From the NCBI RefSeq assembly GCF_001684975.1, contig NZ_MAYH01000045.1:124001-188000 (forward strand): a stretch of DNA of 64,000 bases, written 5' to 3'. Each line of letters starts with the position of its first letter. Within the stretch, counting starts at the first letter, position 1. A program made the translations under genes and the position numbers. The stretch comes from Chryseobacterium artocarpi. GTDB lineage: Bacteria; Bacteroidota; Bacteroidia; Flavobacteriales; Weeksellaceae. Under the pieces are notes generated by a model, which was not told where the DNA came from, searched no databases, and was given only the letters and a program-made list of their open reading frames with translations. Shown one piece after another: positions 41,916 to 50,827 of this stretch.

Positions 41916-43142
41916 TTATTGAGTATAAAAATCACTGGCAGACTTCACAAAATGTTGGAAAGCCTCTGTCACTTCTTTTTTATGCTTATGGGTAAGAGGA
42001 AACGGAACCATATGCGAATAATCGAATGGAAAATCCTTTATTTCCACTTCTACATTGATGTTCCTGTAACCGCCTTGAAGAGTATTTAAAGCTTCCATTG
42101 GAGGAGCCACAGAATCTTTTTCCAAAACATAAGCTTTTATCTGAGAATGGATCTCTTTGATCCTTTTTTCTCTTTCGTTTTGAAAATAATTGTAGCGGAG
42201 CATTTTTTTGAACCAACTTTCCTGTGGATGCAGATCATCATCCTGATAATGCTTTAATCTGTTGTCAAATTTAAAATCTGAACTCAATAACTCTGTGAAA
42301 ACTGATTGCATTTTAATGGTAGCCTGAGAATCCATAATGTATTTGGAGATAGGAAACATACGATCAATAGTCATTCCTCCGCAGAAGCAAAAAACTTTAG
42401 ACTGGGTGAAAAAACCATGCGGATCCGCCATTTTAATGATCATAGACAAAAATGAGCCAATGGAATAGCCAAAAAGATCCAAACGTGCCTCTGAAGAAAT
42501 ACTTTTGATCTTACCCTCTCTGATTTCTTTTACTATTTCAATAATGTCAGAATACGTCTGTAATCCGGACCAAAACATTCTTTGAGGGTGAGCTTCCAGT
42601 CTCGAGCTTATAGCGGCATTTACATAAGAAAAATGAGTGTTTTCAGGATACTTGCCCTTTCTGAACTTTACGATTTCCATCATATGATGACGATCACTCC
42701 AGATTGATTCTGCCCGATCCATATGAAAGGCAATAGGAAAGAGAATAATAGCTTTGTGGGTTTTCTGAGTCAATTCATATGCCCAAGGAAGATATTTGTC
42801 CCATTTCTTTTCATTCAACCCATGAAAAAAGATAATGCAATCTTTTGTTGTTTCCACATCAGCTCTTTTCAGTATATGATATTCAAAATTTTTATTACAC
42901 TCAATATCAGAATCTTTAATGTCTACGGATGGCTGATGGTATACTAAATAGGCGCTTTCATTAATTTCCAATGACTGATGATGTTTCGGACAATCCAGAT
43001 TTTTGGAACCATGAAGAAGATCTGAAACTTTAGACTCAAAAGGAATAGATTCAATGGTTAAATTTAGGCTTTCGATCTCCACAATATTTTTTCCGGAATC
43101 AAAATGATCTTTCAAAACTTCATACAATTCATAATATTCCAT
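41916..43142 (-). CDS. Alpha/beta-hydrolase-like protein (DUF6051-like)
   Basis: This 408-residue cytoplasmic protein has an alpha/beta hydrolase feel: DCIIFFHGLNEKKWDKYLPWAYEL (oxyanion strand and HG), a nucleophile-elbow-like LDLFGYSIGSFLS with Ser, and a late HMVPFPLTHKHK that may supply the His. I believe it matches an uncharacterised Bacteroidota family (DUF6051), but I cannot confirm the number. It is convergent with the LytTR regulator gene and has no signal peptide. Substrate unknown. Confidence 0.7.
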   Translation of the reverse strand: MEYYELYEVLKDHFDSGKNIVEIESLNLTIESIPFESKVSDLLHGSKNLDCPKHHQSLEINESAYLVYHQPSVDIKDSDIECNKNFEYHILKRADVETTKDCIIFFHGLNEKKWDKYLPWAYELTQKTHKAIILFPIAFHMDRAESIWSDRHHMMEIVKFRKGKYPENTHFSYVNAAISSRLEAHPQRMFWSGLQTYSDIIEIVKEIREGKIKSISSEARLDLFGYSIGSFLSMIIKMADPHGFFTQSKVFCFCGGMTIDRMFPISKYIMDSQATIKMQSVFTELLSSDFKFDNRLKHYQDDDLHPQESWFKKMLRYNYFQNEREKRIKEIHSQIKAYVLEKDSVAPPMEALNTLQGGYRNINVEVEIKDFPFDYSHMVPFPLTHKHKKEVTEAFQHFVKSASDFYTQ

Positions 43143-43252
43143 AGCAAGATAATTGAGGGTTCACATTTAGAACAATCAAGTTATGTAATTATTGCTGTAA
43201 AGAGTTGAATTTAAGAGCCTAAATATATTCCAGGCATAAGATTAATTAAAAT

Positions 43253-43282
43253 AAAAACCCAAAACAAATTTGTTTCAGGTTC
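43253..43282 (-). terminator. Terminator after the first small membrane-protein gene
   Basis: AACCCAAAACAAA and TTTGTTTCAGGTT form an imperfect stem 24 bases beyond the stop. Related hairpins follow at 43641-43670 and 43989-44018, suggesting a duplicated cassette. Confidence 0.55.
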
Positions 43283-43305
43283 ATATGATGATTAGATATT
43301 GATGT

Positions 43306-43512
43306 TTATTTTTCGTTTTTCTGATCAGTTTTAGTTCCGTATTTCTTTACCATAACAGAAGTAAGAGCCAGCAAAACGACACATAAAAGGAAGTCTGATT
43401 TTTCAGGATGATAAATTTCCTGATAAATATTATAGCCCAAAAGCATAGAAACTAAAAAGATCAATACATTATTGGCTGATGCATACTGATTACTAGAAGT
43501 TGAAGTTTTCAT
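43306..43512 (-). CDS. Small membrane protein, paralogue A
   Basis: This 68-residue protein has two hydrophobic helices (NNVLIFLVSMLLGYNIYQ and FLLCVVLLALTSVMV) and a charged C terminus. Family unknown. It is about half identical to the gene at 43687-43896, including the N terminus MKTS(T/S)SNQYA(S/Y)ANN, LGYN(I/L)YQ and LTS(V/I)MV(K/R)KYG. The 31-base upstream promoter-like element (43537-43567) is also shared. Confidence 0.75.
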   Translation of the reverse strand: MKTSTSSNQYASANNVLIFLVSMLLGYNIYQEIYHPEKSDFLLCVVLLALTSVMVKKYGTKTDQKNEK

Positions 43513-43536
43513 AATGATATTTTTTTGTTGTTTATA

Positions 43537-43567
43537 CAGTAAGTATGATAATTCAGAATACGTTACA
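43537..43567 (-). promoter_or_regulatory. Conserved promoter-like element upstream of paralogue A
   Basis: This 31-base element is 29/31 identical to 43923-43953 upstream of paralogue B. On the minus strand it reads TGTAACG... then CATACTTACTG. GTAAC followed after 16 bases by TACTT resembles an ECF-sigma promoter more than the TAnnTTTG housekeeping type. The role is inferred. Confidence 0.55.
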
Positions 43568-43640
43568 GAAAAAACTTTAAATTTTTAATCATGTAAAACG
43601 ATTATTTATTGTGATGAACTATACAGTAGAAGCTCAATAA

Positions 43641-43671
43641 AAAACCCGAAACAAAATGCTTCGGGGCTTTA
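43641..43671 (-). terminator. Terminator after paralogue B
   Basis: ACCCGAAAC and a GC-rich CTTCGGGGCT arm form a stem 16 bases beyond the paralogue B stop, with A-rich flank (T-run on the minus strand). Confidence 0.6.
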
Positions 43672-43686
43672 TATAAGATAATATAA

Positions 43687-43896
43687 TTAATTGTTTTCTT
43701 TATCTTTTACTTGCTTATAGCCGTATTTTCTGACCATAATGGAGGTAAGAACCACCAGGATAAGGCTCAGACCAATATTGGATTCTGCCGGATGTACAAT
43801 TGCCTGATAGAGATTGTAACCAAAAACGGCAGATACTATAGCGATCAGAATATTGTTGGCATATGCATATTGATTGTTTGAAGATGAAGTTTTCAT
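43687..43896 (-). CDS. Small membrane protein, paralogue B
   Basis: This 69-residue two-helix membrane protein is paralogous to the gene at 43306-43512 and has the same promoter-like element and a similar terminator. Helices are NNILIAIVSAVFGYNLYQA and IGLSLILVVLTSIMV. No family recognised. Duplicated stress-type small membrane proteins are common, but a stress role here rests only on the ECF-like promoter. Confidence 0.75.
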   Translation of the reverse strand: MKTSSSNNQYAYANNILIAIVSAVFGYNLYQAIVHPAESNIGLSLILVVLTSIMVRKYGYKQVKDKENN

Positions 43897-43922
43897 AATG
43901 ATATTTTTTATTGTTATTTACC

Positions 43923-43953
43923 CAGTAAGTATGACAATTTAGAATACGTTACA
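43923..43953 (-). promoter_or_regulatory. Conserved promoter-like element upstream of paralogue B
   Basis: This is the counterpart of 43537-43567, with two substitutions. GTAAC is at 43948-43952 (minus strand) and TACTT at 43927-43931. Confidence 0.55.
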
Positions 43954-43988
43954 AAATATTTTCAAAAAAGTTTTATTTCAAAAAACAA

Positions 43989-44018
43989 ACCCGAAACAAA
44001 AGTTGTTTCGGGCTTTAT
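43989..44018 (-). terminator. mnmA downstream hairpin
   Basis: AACCCGAAACAA and TTGTTTCGGGCTT form a stem with a short loop and flanking A- and T-runs. It is about 117 bases beyond the mnmA stop, and closely resembles the terminator of paralogue B. Confidence 0.65.
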
Positions 44019-44134
44019 AATATCAAAGTATGATTTTTAATTTTTGTCTGACTTCTGGTGTAGTGAATAACCATTTCTAAATTTTGTCATCAGTATCACG
44101 TATCTCGAAACACGTACCCAATAACAAGGATCTC

Positions 44135-45322
44135 CTACGAAATTACACCACTTCCGATAAGTTCCTCATCTATATACCATGATGCAAACTGTCCTTCAGC
44201 AATCGCAGACTGAGCTTCTTCGAATTCAACATAAAAAGCATTTTCAAACTGATGAAGTGTTGCTTTCTGCAAAGGCTGTCTGTATCTGAATCTAGCCATT
44301 ACCTCCATAGATTCTCCATTCTGAAGTTTAAGATCCTCACGAACCCAATGAAGTTCAGAATTATCAATCTTTAAAGCTTTCTTGTAAAGCCCTGGGAAAT
44401 GACTTCCTTCTCCTACAAAAAGAATATTGTTTTCCATATCTCTGGAGACAATAAAACAGCTTTCTTTGTGCCCGCCTATTCCTAAGCCTTTACTTTGTCC
44501 GATAGTGAAAAACTGAGCACCTTGATGCTTTCCTATTACTTTTCCATCGGCTTTTTTATAGTTGATTTTTCTTGAAAGGAATTCAAGTTCTTCTTCTTTA
44601 GATGAAAAAGCAGGTTGTTCTTCAGCAAATAATGGAGAATCTTTGAAAATTTCTACAATTTCTCCTTCATTTGGCTTTAATTGTTGCTGTAAAAACTGTG
44701 GAAGACTTACTTTCCCGATAAAACATAATCCCTGAGAATCTTTTTTATCAGCCGTTACCAATCCGATTTCTTTTGCAATTTCTCTTACCTGAGGTTTTGT
44801 TAATTCTCCGATAGGAAATAAAGCTTTTGAAAGCTGATCCTGGCTCAATTGGCAAAGGAAATAAGACTGGTCTTTATTGTTATCTTTTCCTGCAAGCAAA
44901 TGGAATATTTCCTTACCATTCTCATCAAAAGTTGAGTTTACCCTTGCATAATGTCCTGTAGCTGCCTTATCGGCTCCTAAAGACATTGCTGTTTTCATGA
45001 AAACATCGAATTTTACTTCTCTGTTACACAAAACATCAGGATTGGGTGTTCTTCCTTTTTCATACTCGGCAAACATATAATCTACAATACGTTCCTTGTA
45101 AAGTTCGCTCATATCGATGACCTGGAAAGGAATTCCTAGTTTTTGAGCTACCATCAGGGCATCATTACTGTCCTCAATCCACGGACATTCATCTTCTAAT
45201 GTTACGGAAGCGTCGTTCCAGTTTCTCATGAACAAAGCCACTACTTCATGACCTTGCTGTTGTAGCAAATATGCTGTGACACTGGAGTCTACACCTCCAG
45301 AAAGACCAACTACTATTTTCAT
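44135..45322 (-). CDS. mnmA: tRNA-specific 2-thiouridylase MnmA
   Basis: MnmA adds sulfur at C2 of U34 in tRNAs for Lys, Glu and Gln, using ATP and a persulfide relay. The 395 residues contain the ATP-pyrophosphatase P-loop [15 protein letters not shown] at the N terminus, catalytic Cys in [11 protein letters not shown] (about 100) and GLCFIGKV (about 198), and the C-terminal beta-barrel. MnmA, with MnmG earlier in the window, modifies the same wobble uridine. A TATTTTTG box lies about 50 bases upstream. Confidence 0.96.
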   Translation of the reverse strand: MKIVVGLSGGVDSSVTAYLLQQQGHEVVALFMRNWNDASVTLEDECPWIEDSNDALMVAQKLGIPFQVIDMSELYKERIVDYMFAEYEKGRTPNPDVLCNREVKFDVFMKTAMSLGADKAATGHYARVNSTFDENGKEIFHLLAGKDNNKDQSYFLCQLSQDQLSKALFPIGELTKPQVREIAKEIGLVTADKKDSQGLCFIGKVSLPQFLQQQLKPNEGEIVEIFKDSPLFAEEQPAFSSKEEELEFLSRKINYKKADGKVIGKHQGAQFFTIGQSKGLGIGGHKESCFIVSRDMENNILFVGEGSHFPGLYKKALKIDNSELHWVREDLKLQNGESMEVMARFRYRQPLQKATLHQFENAFYVEFEEAQSAIAEGQFASWYIDEELIGSGVIS

Positions 45323-45372
45323 TATATTTCAATTTTACGAAACTCTTAACGGGAGTTCTTAGTTTGACCCGG

Positions 45373-45380
45373 CAAAAATA
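45373..45380 (-). promoter_or_regulatory. Candidate -7 box for mnmA
   Basis: The minus strand reads TATTTTTG, matching TAnnTTTG, 51 bases before the mnmA ATG. No clear -33 element. Confidence 0.45.
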
Positions 45381-45491
45381 CAACTAAATATATTCGTAAA
45401 AAAACCATAATTTTAAACATCGATAAAAACGATATTAACTATAATCATCATATTGATGACATAAAATATTACCAAAATAAAGTATTTACAT

Positions 45492-46019
45492 ATGAAAAAG
45501 TTTATTATTTCCATGATGCTGATGATCTCAGGATCAGTTTTTTCCCAGGTTTCAATAGGTGCTCCCGTACAGGAAAATAACAAATGGACTTTCGGTGGAG
45601 GAATCGGATTAGGATTTGGAAGTAACAGTTCCTTTTATTTACAGGCATCACCAAGAGTAGGATACAGAATTACCGAAGATCTTGAAGGTGGGGCAGTGGG
45701 AAGTGTTTCATGGCAGACTTCAGACTATTACAGGTCTACCATGTTTGGAATAGGACCATTTGTCAATTATTATATTGGACGTTCCTTTTATTTAAGTGGT
45801 AATTTTCAACATTATTTTATCAATTATAATGATAAATACTATGATTATAAATATAATAGAGAAGAAAATGCATTATACCTTGGAGGAGGATATATGCAAA
45901 GAATCGGGAATAATTCCTTTATGCAGATTGGTCTGATGTATAACGTACTTTGGAAAGAGAATTCTAGTGTATTCTCAAACGGTCTGGTCCCGAATATAGG
46001 ATTTGTGGTGGGACTTTAA
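45492..46019 (+). CDS. Outer-membrane beta-barrel protein
   Basis: This 175-residue protein has a signal peptide (MKKFIISMMLMISGSVFSQ) followed by about eight alternating beta-strand segments rich in Gly and aromatic residues (for example WTFGGGIGLGFGSNSSFYLQ) and a barrel-like C terminus. Its size suits an 8-strand OmpW/OmpX-like barrel. Function unknown. Confidence 0.8.
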   Translation: MKKFIISMMLMISGSVFSQVSIGAPVQENNKWTFGGGIGLGFGSNSSFYLQASPRVGYRITEDLEGGAVGSVSWQTSDYYRSTMFGIGPFVNYYIGRSFYLSGNFQHYFINYNDKYYDYKYNREENALYLGGGYMQRIGNNSFMQIGLMYNVLWKENSSVFSNGLVPNIGFVVGL

Positions 46020-46100
46020 TAGTTATATCTGTTGAATAGCTCAGCAGCATTAAATTGTATTGCAGGCAAAATCTTTGAATATTATTATTTATTTAAATAT

Positions 46101-46135
46101 AATCTCGCAGATTTTTCGGATTGACGCAGATAATT
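46101..46135. repeat. CGCAGAT dispersed-type element
   Basis: Two CGCAGAT units (46106-46112 and 46125-46131) lie in an intergenic spacer. They resemble, on the other strand, the ATCTGCA pair near 29800. This looks like an intergenic repeat family. Confidence 0.45.
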
Positions 46136-46165
46136 TTAGACACAATAATATTAATATTCAATAGG

Positions 46166-46218
46166 GATGGGCTTTAGCCCATCTTACAAAAAGATAACAT
46201 CAAATTGGCTTTAGCCAA
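46166..46218. repeat. Pair of GGCTTTAGCC palindromes
   Basis: GATGGGCTTTAGCCCATC (46166-46183) and TTGGCTTTAGCCAA (46205-46218) share the core GGCTTTAGCC, each forming a tight hairpin with a TTTA loop. They resemble REP-type elements of intergenic DNA. Confidence 0.7.
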
Positions 46219-46231
46219 AACTTATTAAAGC

Positions 46232-46262
46232 AAAAAGCACCAGGAAAATTCCCGGTGCTTTT
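46232..46262. terminator. Terminator between OMP gene and clpC
   Basis: AAAAGCACC and GGTGCTTTT form the stem, with AGG/CCC additions, between convergent genes. T-runs are present in both directions. Confidence 0.8.
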
Positions 46263-46290
46263 CTATTGAAATTAAATTATTTATTTAAAA

Positions 46291-48825
46291 TTAAGAAGAC
46301 TTTTCTGCAGCTGAAGACTTCTTAGGTTTTGAAGCTTTTCCAACCAATGCGTCTTTTGCTTCATTAAGATCAAGAACTACAGTTTCTCCTTCGTTCAGTT
46401 GTTTATTGACAAGCATTTCTGCTAATAAATCCTCAATATACTTCTGAATGGCTCTCTTCAATGGTCTTGCACCGAAGTCTTTATCCCATCCTTTTTCAGA
46501 AATAAAGTTTTTCGCTTCTTCAGTTAATTCCACTTTATATCCTAATTTTTCAAGTCTGCCATAAAGCTTGTTCAGCTCAATATCAATGATTTTCTTGATA
46601 TCATCCTGTACAAGAGAGTTGAAGATCACAATATCGTCAATTCTGTTTAAGAATTCAGGAGCAAATGCTTTTTTAAGTGCATTTTCAATGGTACTTCTTG
46701 CTCTTGAGTCTGAAGTTGTTTTCTTCGCTGACGTACCAAATCCTACACCGTCTCCAAAATCTTTAAGATCTCTTGTTCCAATGTTTGAAGTAAGAATAAT
46801 GATTGTATTTCTAAAGTCAATTTTTCTACCTAAACTATCTGTTACGTGACCTTCATCAAGGATCTGTAATAAGATATTGAATACATCCGGGTGAGCTTTT
46901 TCAATCTCATCCAAAAGAACCACAGCATAAGGCTTTCTTCTTACCGCTTCAGTCAATTGACCACCTTCTTCGTAACCAACGTATCCCGGAGGCGCACCTA
47001 CCAATCTTGAAACAGCGAATTTCTCCATGTATTCACTCATGTCAATTCGGATAAGAGACTCATCTGATTCAAAAAGCTCTCTCGCCATTACTTTTGCAAG
47101 TTCGGTTTTACCAACACCTGTTGTTCCAAGGAAAATAAATGTACCAATAGGACGGTTAGGATCTTTAAGACCAGCTCTGTTTCTTTGAATTGCCTTAACA
47201 ACTTTTTTCACAGCATCTTCCTGTCCGATCACTTTTCCGTTCAGTTTTTCATCCATCTGAGCTAGTTTATCAAGCTCATTTTTGCCTACTTTCGTTACAG
47301 GAACTCCACTCATCATAGAAACCACTTCTGCTACATTTTCCTCAGTTACGGTTTCTTTTTTCTCTTTTACATCTTTATCCCATTTTTCCTGAGCAGCATT
47401 AAGTTCCATCTGAAGGCGTTCTTCTTCATCCTTAAGCTTTCTTGCTTCAAGATAATCCTGTGCTTTTACAGCCTTTTGTTTCAGTTCCTTGATCTCTTCT
47501 ATTTTCTTCTCAAAATCAATGATCTCAGTAGGAACTTTCATGTTCTTGATGTAAACTCTTGACCCTGCTTCGTCCATTGCATCAATCGCTTTGTCCGGTA
47601 AGAAACGGTCTGTAATATATCTCGATGTCAAATTGACACACGCTGCAATCGCTTCAGGAGTATAAATTACATTGTGGTGCTCTTCATACTTATCCTTAAT
47701 CTGGTTCAAAATCTGAATGGTTTCATCAATAGAAGTAGGCTCCACCATTACTTTCTGGAATCTTCTTTCTAAAGCTCCGTCTTTTTCAATATACTGACGG
47801 TATTCATCCAGAGTAGTAGCCCCGATGCATTGAATTTCACCTCTAGCCAAAGCTGGTTTAAACATATTAGAGGCATCCAAACTTCCTGTAGAGCTTCCTG
47901 CACCTACAATAGTGTGAAGCTCATCTATGAATAGAATGACATCTCTGTTTTTCTCCAGTTCGGTCATGATCGCTTTCATTCTTTCTTCAAACTGACCACG
48001 ATATTTAGTTCCGGCTACTAAACTAGCCAGATCCAAAGTGATCACACGTTTTCCGTAAAGAACTCTTGATACTTTTTTCTGTTGAATTCTTAAAGCAAGA
48101 CCTTCCGCAATCGCAGATTTACCAACTCCAGGTTCTCCGATAAGAAGCGGGTTGTTTTTCTTTCTACGGGATAAGATCTGAGAAACTCTCTCAATTTCTT
48201 TTTCACGTCCGATTACAGGGTCTAATTTTCCATCTCTAGCCAAAGAAGTTAAGTCTCTACCAAAATTATCCAAAGTTGGAGTTTTACTTTTTGCAGAGCC
48301 TAAATTTCCTGTAGGCTTTCTCATTTGCTCAAAATCTTCTCTTTCATCATCATCATCATAGGCACTCATCTGTGGAGACTGCCCGGAATTTTTAAGCATA
48401 GTCTGATACTCTCTTGAAACTCCTTCATAATCGATGTCATAAGCTCCCAAAATATTCGAAGTAGGGTCTTCATATTTATATAGAATACCTAAAAGCAGGT
48501 GAACGGTATTAATTTCATTGCTTTTATATTGACGACATTCTAACTCTGCACGTTTAATGGCGTGATCTGCCATCTTAGTGAAAGAAATATTGGTAACCTC
48601 TTCAGAAATAGGATTAAGACTTGCTGTATTTAAAGTTTCAATTTTTCTTCTGATTTGTGTTAAATCCGCATTAAGGTTTTGAAGGATTTCTTTTGCAGAG
48701 TTTTCCGTTTTTATAATACCTAAAAGTAGATGTTCTGTATTGAGAAATTCACTTTTCAGCCTTTTAGCTTCGCTTTTGCTTTGTTTGAACACCTGGCTCA
48801 AACCTTGTGAAAACTTATAATCCAT
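46291..48825 (-). CDS. clpC: ATP-dependent Clp protease ATP-binding subunit ClpC
   Basis: This 844-residue AAA+ unfoldase feeds substrates to ClpP. It has an N-terminal double Clp-N repeat (about 1-145), first AAA+ module with Walker A GEPGVGKSAIAEG and Walker B VILFIDELH, a UVR-type coiled linker (about 430-475), and second AAA+ module with GTTGVGKTELAK and VVLLDEIEKAHPD. The UVR segment and lack of the long ClpB middle coil favour ClpC. I start at 48825 (MDYKFSQGLSQVF); four extra residues from 48837 are possible but atypical. The tail is Lys/Ser/Ala-rich. Confidence 0.95.
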   Translation of the reverse strand: MDYKFSQGLSQVFKQSKSEAKRLKSEFLNTEHLLLGIIKTENSAKEILQNLNADLTQIRRKIETLNTASLNPISEEVTNISFTKMADHAIKRAELECRQYKSNEINTVHLLLGILYKYEDPTSNILGAYDIDYEGVSREYQTMLKNSGQSPQMSAYDDDDEREDFEQMRKPTGNLGSAKSKTPTLDNFGRDLTSLARDGKLDPVIGREKEIERVSQILSRRKKNNPLLIGEPGVGKSAIAEGLALRIQQKKVSRVLYGKRVITLDLASLVAGTKYRGQFEERMKAIMTELEKNRDVILFIDELHTIVGAGSSTGSLDASNMFKPALARGEIQCIGATTLDEYRQYIEKDGALERRFQKVMVEPTSIDETIQILNQIKDKYEEHHNVIYTPEAIAACVNLTSRYITDRFLPDKAIDAMDEAGSRVYIKNMKVPTEIIDFEKKIEEIKELKQKAVKAQDYLEARKLKDEEERLQMELNAAQEKWDKDVKEKKETVTEENVAEVVSMMSGVPVTKVGKNELDKLAQMDEKLNGKVIGQEDAVKKVVKAIQRNRAGLKDPNRPIGTFIFLGTTGVGKTELAKVMARELFESDESLIRIDMSEYMEKFAVSRLVGAPPGYVGYEEGGQLTEAVRRKPYAVVLLDEIEKAHPDVFNILLQILDEGHVTDSLGRKIDFRNTIIILTSNIGTRDLKDFGDGVGFGTSAKKTTSDSRARSTIENALKKAFAPEFLNRIDDIVIFNSLVQDDIKKIIDIELNKLYGRLEKLGYKVELTEEAKNFISEKGWDKDFGARPLKRAIQKYIEDLLAEMLVNKQLNEGETVVLDLNEAKDALVGKASKPKKSSAAEKSS

Positions 48826-48949
48826 AATATATCTCATTAGAATAAAGGCAACGTTACCATTTATTCATTATCTAAATTACAAATATTTTACCAAAAATCA
48901 ATTAATGACTTTATGTCACAAAAAATTTTATTATCTTATTGAAAATGAT

Positions 48950-48957
48950 TAAGTTTG
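48950..48957 (+). promoter_or_regulatory. Candidate -7 box for the glycosyltransferase unit
   Basis: TAAGTTTG fits TAnnTTTG, 20 bases before the ATG of the 74-residue membrane-protein gene. The leader would be short. No -33 TTG at the right distance. Confidence 0.45.
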
Positions 48958-48976
48958 TTCTTCATAAAAATTTCTC

Positions 48977-49201
48977 ATGAATCCTGAAATTACTACTTAC
49001 ATCGGATACTCAGCCTCAGTTTTTATCGTATTGAGTTTCATATTGAAAGATGTAAGAAAAATCAGAGTCGTTAATATGATCGGGTGTATCTGTTTTGTCA
49101 TTTATGGCTTCTTTAGCGGACCATTGTGGCCGGTTATCATCCCGAACGGACTTATCTGCTTTATTCAAATCTATCATTTATTGCTTGGTAAAAAAGCTTG
49201 A
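48977..49201 (+). CDS. Small SemiSWEET/YgjV-like membrane protein
   Basis: This 74-residue protein has three hydrophobic helices and a pattern close to SemiSWEET/YgjV proteins: IGYSASVFIVLSFILKDVRKIRVVNMIGCICFVIYG, with the Asn and Pro-containing turns of that group. SemiSWEETs are sugar transporters that work as dimers; this short protein could be similar but the substrate is unknown. Its stop overlaps the ATG of the next gene (TGATG at 49199-49203), so translation is coupled to the glycosyltransferase. Confidence 0.7.
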   Translation: MNPEITTYIGYSASVFIVLSFILKDVRKIRVVNMIGCICFVIYGFFSGPLWPVIIPNGLICFIQIYHLLLGKKA

Positions 49202-50301
49202 TGAAGAAAAAAATAATTACATCTGCCTTCAGTAATTTGTATACAGATCAGCGTATTGAAAAGGTTTGCCATACTCTTTATAGAAACGGATATGATATAG
49301 AACTTATTGGAAATGACTGGAAAGGAGCGAAAGAAATGCAGCGTCCTTATCCCTTCTCACGTATTCATTTAATTTCAAAAAGCCTGAAAACAGCTTATTT
49401 TGAATTTAATTGGAAGCTGTACCATGAGTTGATCAAAAAAGCAGACCGTAATACAATTCTTCACGCAAATGATGTAGATGCATTATATCCAAATTATCTT
49501 ATTGCCAAAAAACTAAACATTCCGTTGGTTTTTGATAGCCATGAAATCTTTTCAGAAATGCCTGCGATTCAGGGCAAAATGTCACAAAAATTGTGGCGTT
49601 ATGTCGAAAAAACTGTCATTCCGGATCTGAAATGGATGATCACAGCAAGTGGAAGCTATGCAAAATGGTTTCAAAAAAGCTATGGAATTCTGCCGGTTGT
49701 TGTTCAGAATGCACCAAGAAGATTAGATACTAGTATTGATATTCCTGAAAATAATCCTAAAATACTTTTGTATCAAGGAGCGATCAATCCATTTAGAGGG
49801 ATAGATAAAGTGATTATGGCTATGCATCACCTTGAAGGTGTTATTTTAAAGATAGCTGGTGATGGTCCAAGAAAACAGGAATTTGAAGCCCTTGTGATGA
49901 AGGAAAACCTTCAGCATAAAGTTCAGTTTTTGGGAAAATTGATGCCTGAAGATCTGAGAAACGTTACATTGACAGCAGATTGTGGAATGAGTATTGAAGA
50001 AAACGGGGGAGATAGTTACCTTTATTCGTTACCAAACAAAGTTTTGGACTGTATTCAGGCTCGTGTTCCTTTGATTCTGTCAAGCCTTCCCGAAATGCAG
50101 AATATAAAAAGTCAATTTGATGTTGGCGAAATCATTAAAGATCACCAACCGGAAAATATTGCAGCAGCTGTTAGACAAGTTTTAACCAAAGGGAGAATCA
50201 ATTATAAATCTGAATTGGAAAAAGCATCTAGGTTTCTTTGCTGGGAAAATGAAGAAATAAAGCTGTTAGAGGTTTTTCAGAAAGCATCTGACACACTATA
50301 G
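49201..50301 (+). CDS. Group 1 (GT4-like) glycosyltransferase
   Basis: This 366-residue cytoplasmic or membrane-associated enzyme has a GT-B fold. The N-terminal domain has TSAFSNLYTDQRIEKVC; the C-terminal donor domain has LLYQGAINPFRGIDKVIMAM, IAGDGPRKQEFE and the E-x7-E-like region CGMSIEENGGDSYLYSLPNKVLDCIQARVPLI. It transfers a nucleotide-activated sugar to an unknown acceptor, perhaps an LPS or surface glycan. Lies just after the SemiSWEET-like gene and before sufE. Confidence 0.88.
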   Translation: MKKKIITSAFSNLYTDQRIEKVCHTLYRNGYDIELIGNDWKGAKEMQRPYPFSRIHLISKSLKTAYFEFNWKLYHELIKKADRNTILHANDVDALYPNYLIAKKLNIPLVFDSHEIFSEMPAIQGKMSQKLWRYVEKTVIPDLKWMITASGSYAKWFQKSYGILPVVVQNAPRRLDTSIDIPENNPKILLYQGAINPFRGIDKVIMAMHHLEGVILKIAGDGPRKQEFEALVMKENLQHKVQFLGKLMPEDLRNVTLTADCGMSIEENGGDSYLYSLPNKVLDCIQARVPLILSSLPEMQNIKSQFDVGEIIKDHQPENIAAAVRQVLTKGRINYKSELEKASRFLCWENEEIKLLEVFQKASDTL

Positions 50302-50376
50302 GAGTATTCTTTAAGGTGATGATATTTGCTCAAGTAGACTTATGGTTTACTGCTGAATGTCTAAAGCATAATTTCT

Positions 50377-50384
50377 TATCTTTG
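50377..50384 (+). promoter_or_regulatory. Candidate -7 box for sufE
   Basis: TATCTTTG fits TAnnTTTG, 22 bases before the sufE ATG, so sufE and the following two genes may have their own promoter. Confidence 0.55.
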
Positions 50385-50405
50385 CACAAAGAAATTTGAT
50401 TTAAA

Positions 50406-50825
50406 ATGACCATTAAAGAAAAACAGCAGGAAATAATCGACGAATTTGCGTTTCTTGATGACTGGGAGCAGAAATACGAATACATCATTGACCTTGGAAA
50501 GGAGCTGAAGGGGCTTTCTGAAGATAAGAAAACAGATGATAACCTGATTAAAGGCTGCCAAAGTAAAGTATGGATCGACGCTGAATTTAAAGACGGTAAA
50601 CTTTTCTTTAATGCAGATTCTGACGGAATTTTACCCAAAGGTATTGTTTCACTTTTGGTGAGTATTTACAGTGGACATTCTACTCAGGAAATCCTTGATT
50701 CTGATTTTGAATTTATCTCTGAGATCGGATTACAGGAATTTCTTTCACCATCAAGAGCCAATGGATTGATGGCAATGACTAAGCAAATCAAATTTTACGC
50801 AGTAGCCTATCAACTGAAATCATAA
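50406..50825 (+). CDS. sufE: SufE family protein
   Basis: SufE accepts sulfane sulfur from the cysteine desulfurase SufS and passes it on for Fe-S cluster assembly. The 139 residues show the family fold, with the catalytic Cys in KGCQSKVWIDAEF near residue 50 and a C-terminal SPSRANGLMAMTKQIKFYA. No other suf genes are adjacent, which is not unusual. It precedes a glycosyltransferase gene by 2 bases. Confidence 0.94.
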   Translation: MTIKEKQQEIIDEFAFLDDWEQKYEYIIDLGKELKGLSEDKKTDDNLIKGCQSKVWIDAEFKDGKLFFNADSDGILPKGIVSLLVSIYSGHSTQEILDSDFEFISEIGLQEFLSPSRANGLMAMTKQIKFYAVAYQLKS

Positions 50826-50827
50826 CT

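Noticed and set aside
46166..46218. Palindrome cluster considered as a CRISPR array
   Set aside because: Only two unequal palindromes, no constant repeat-spacer pattern and no cas genes in the window.
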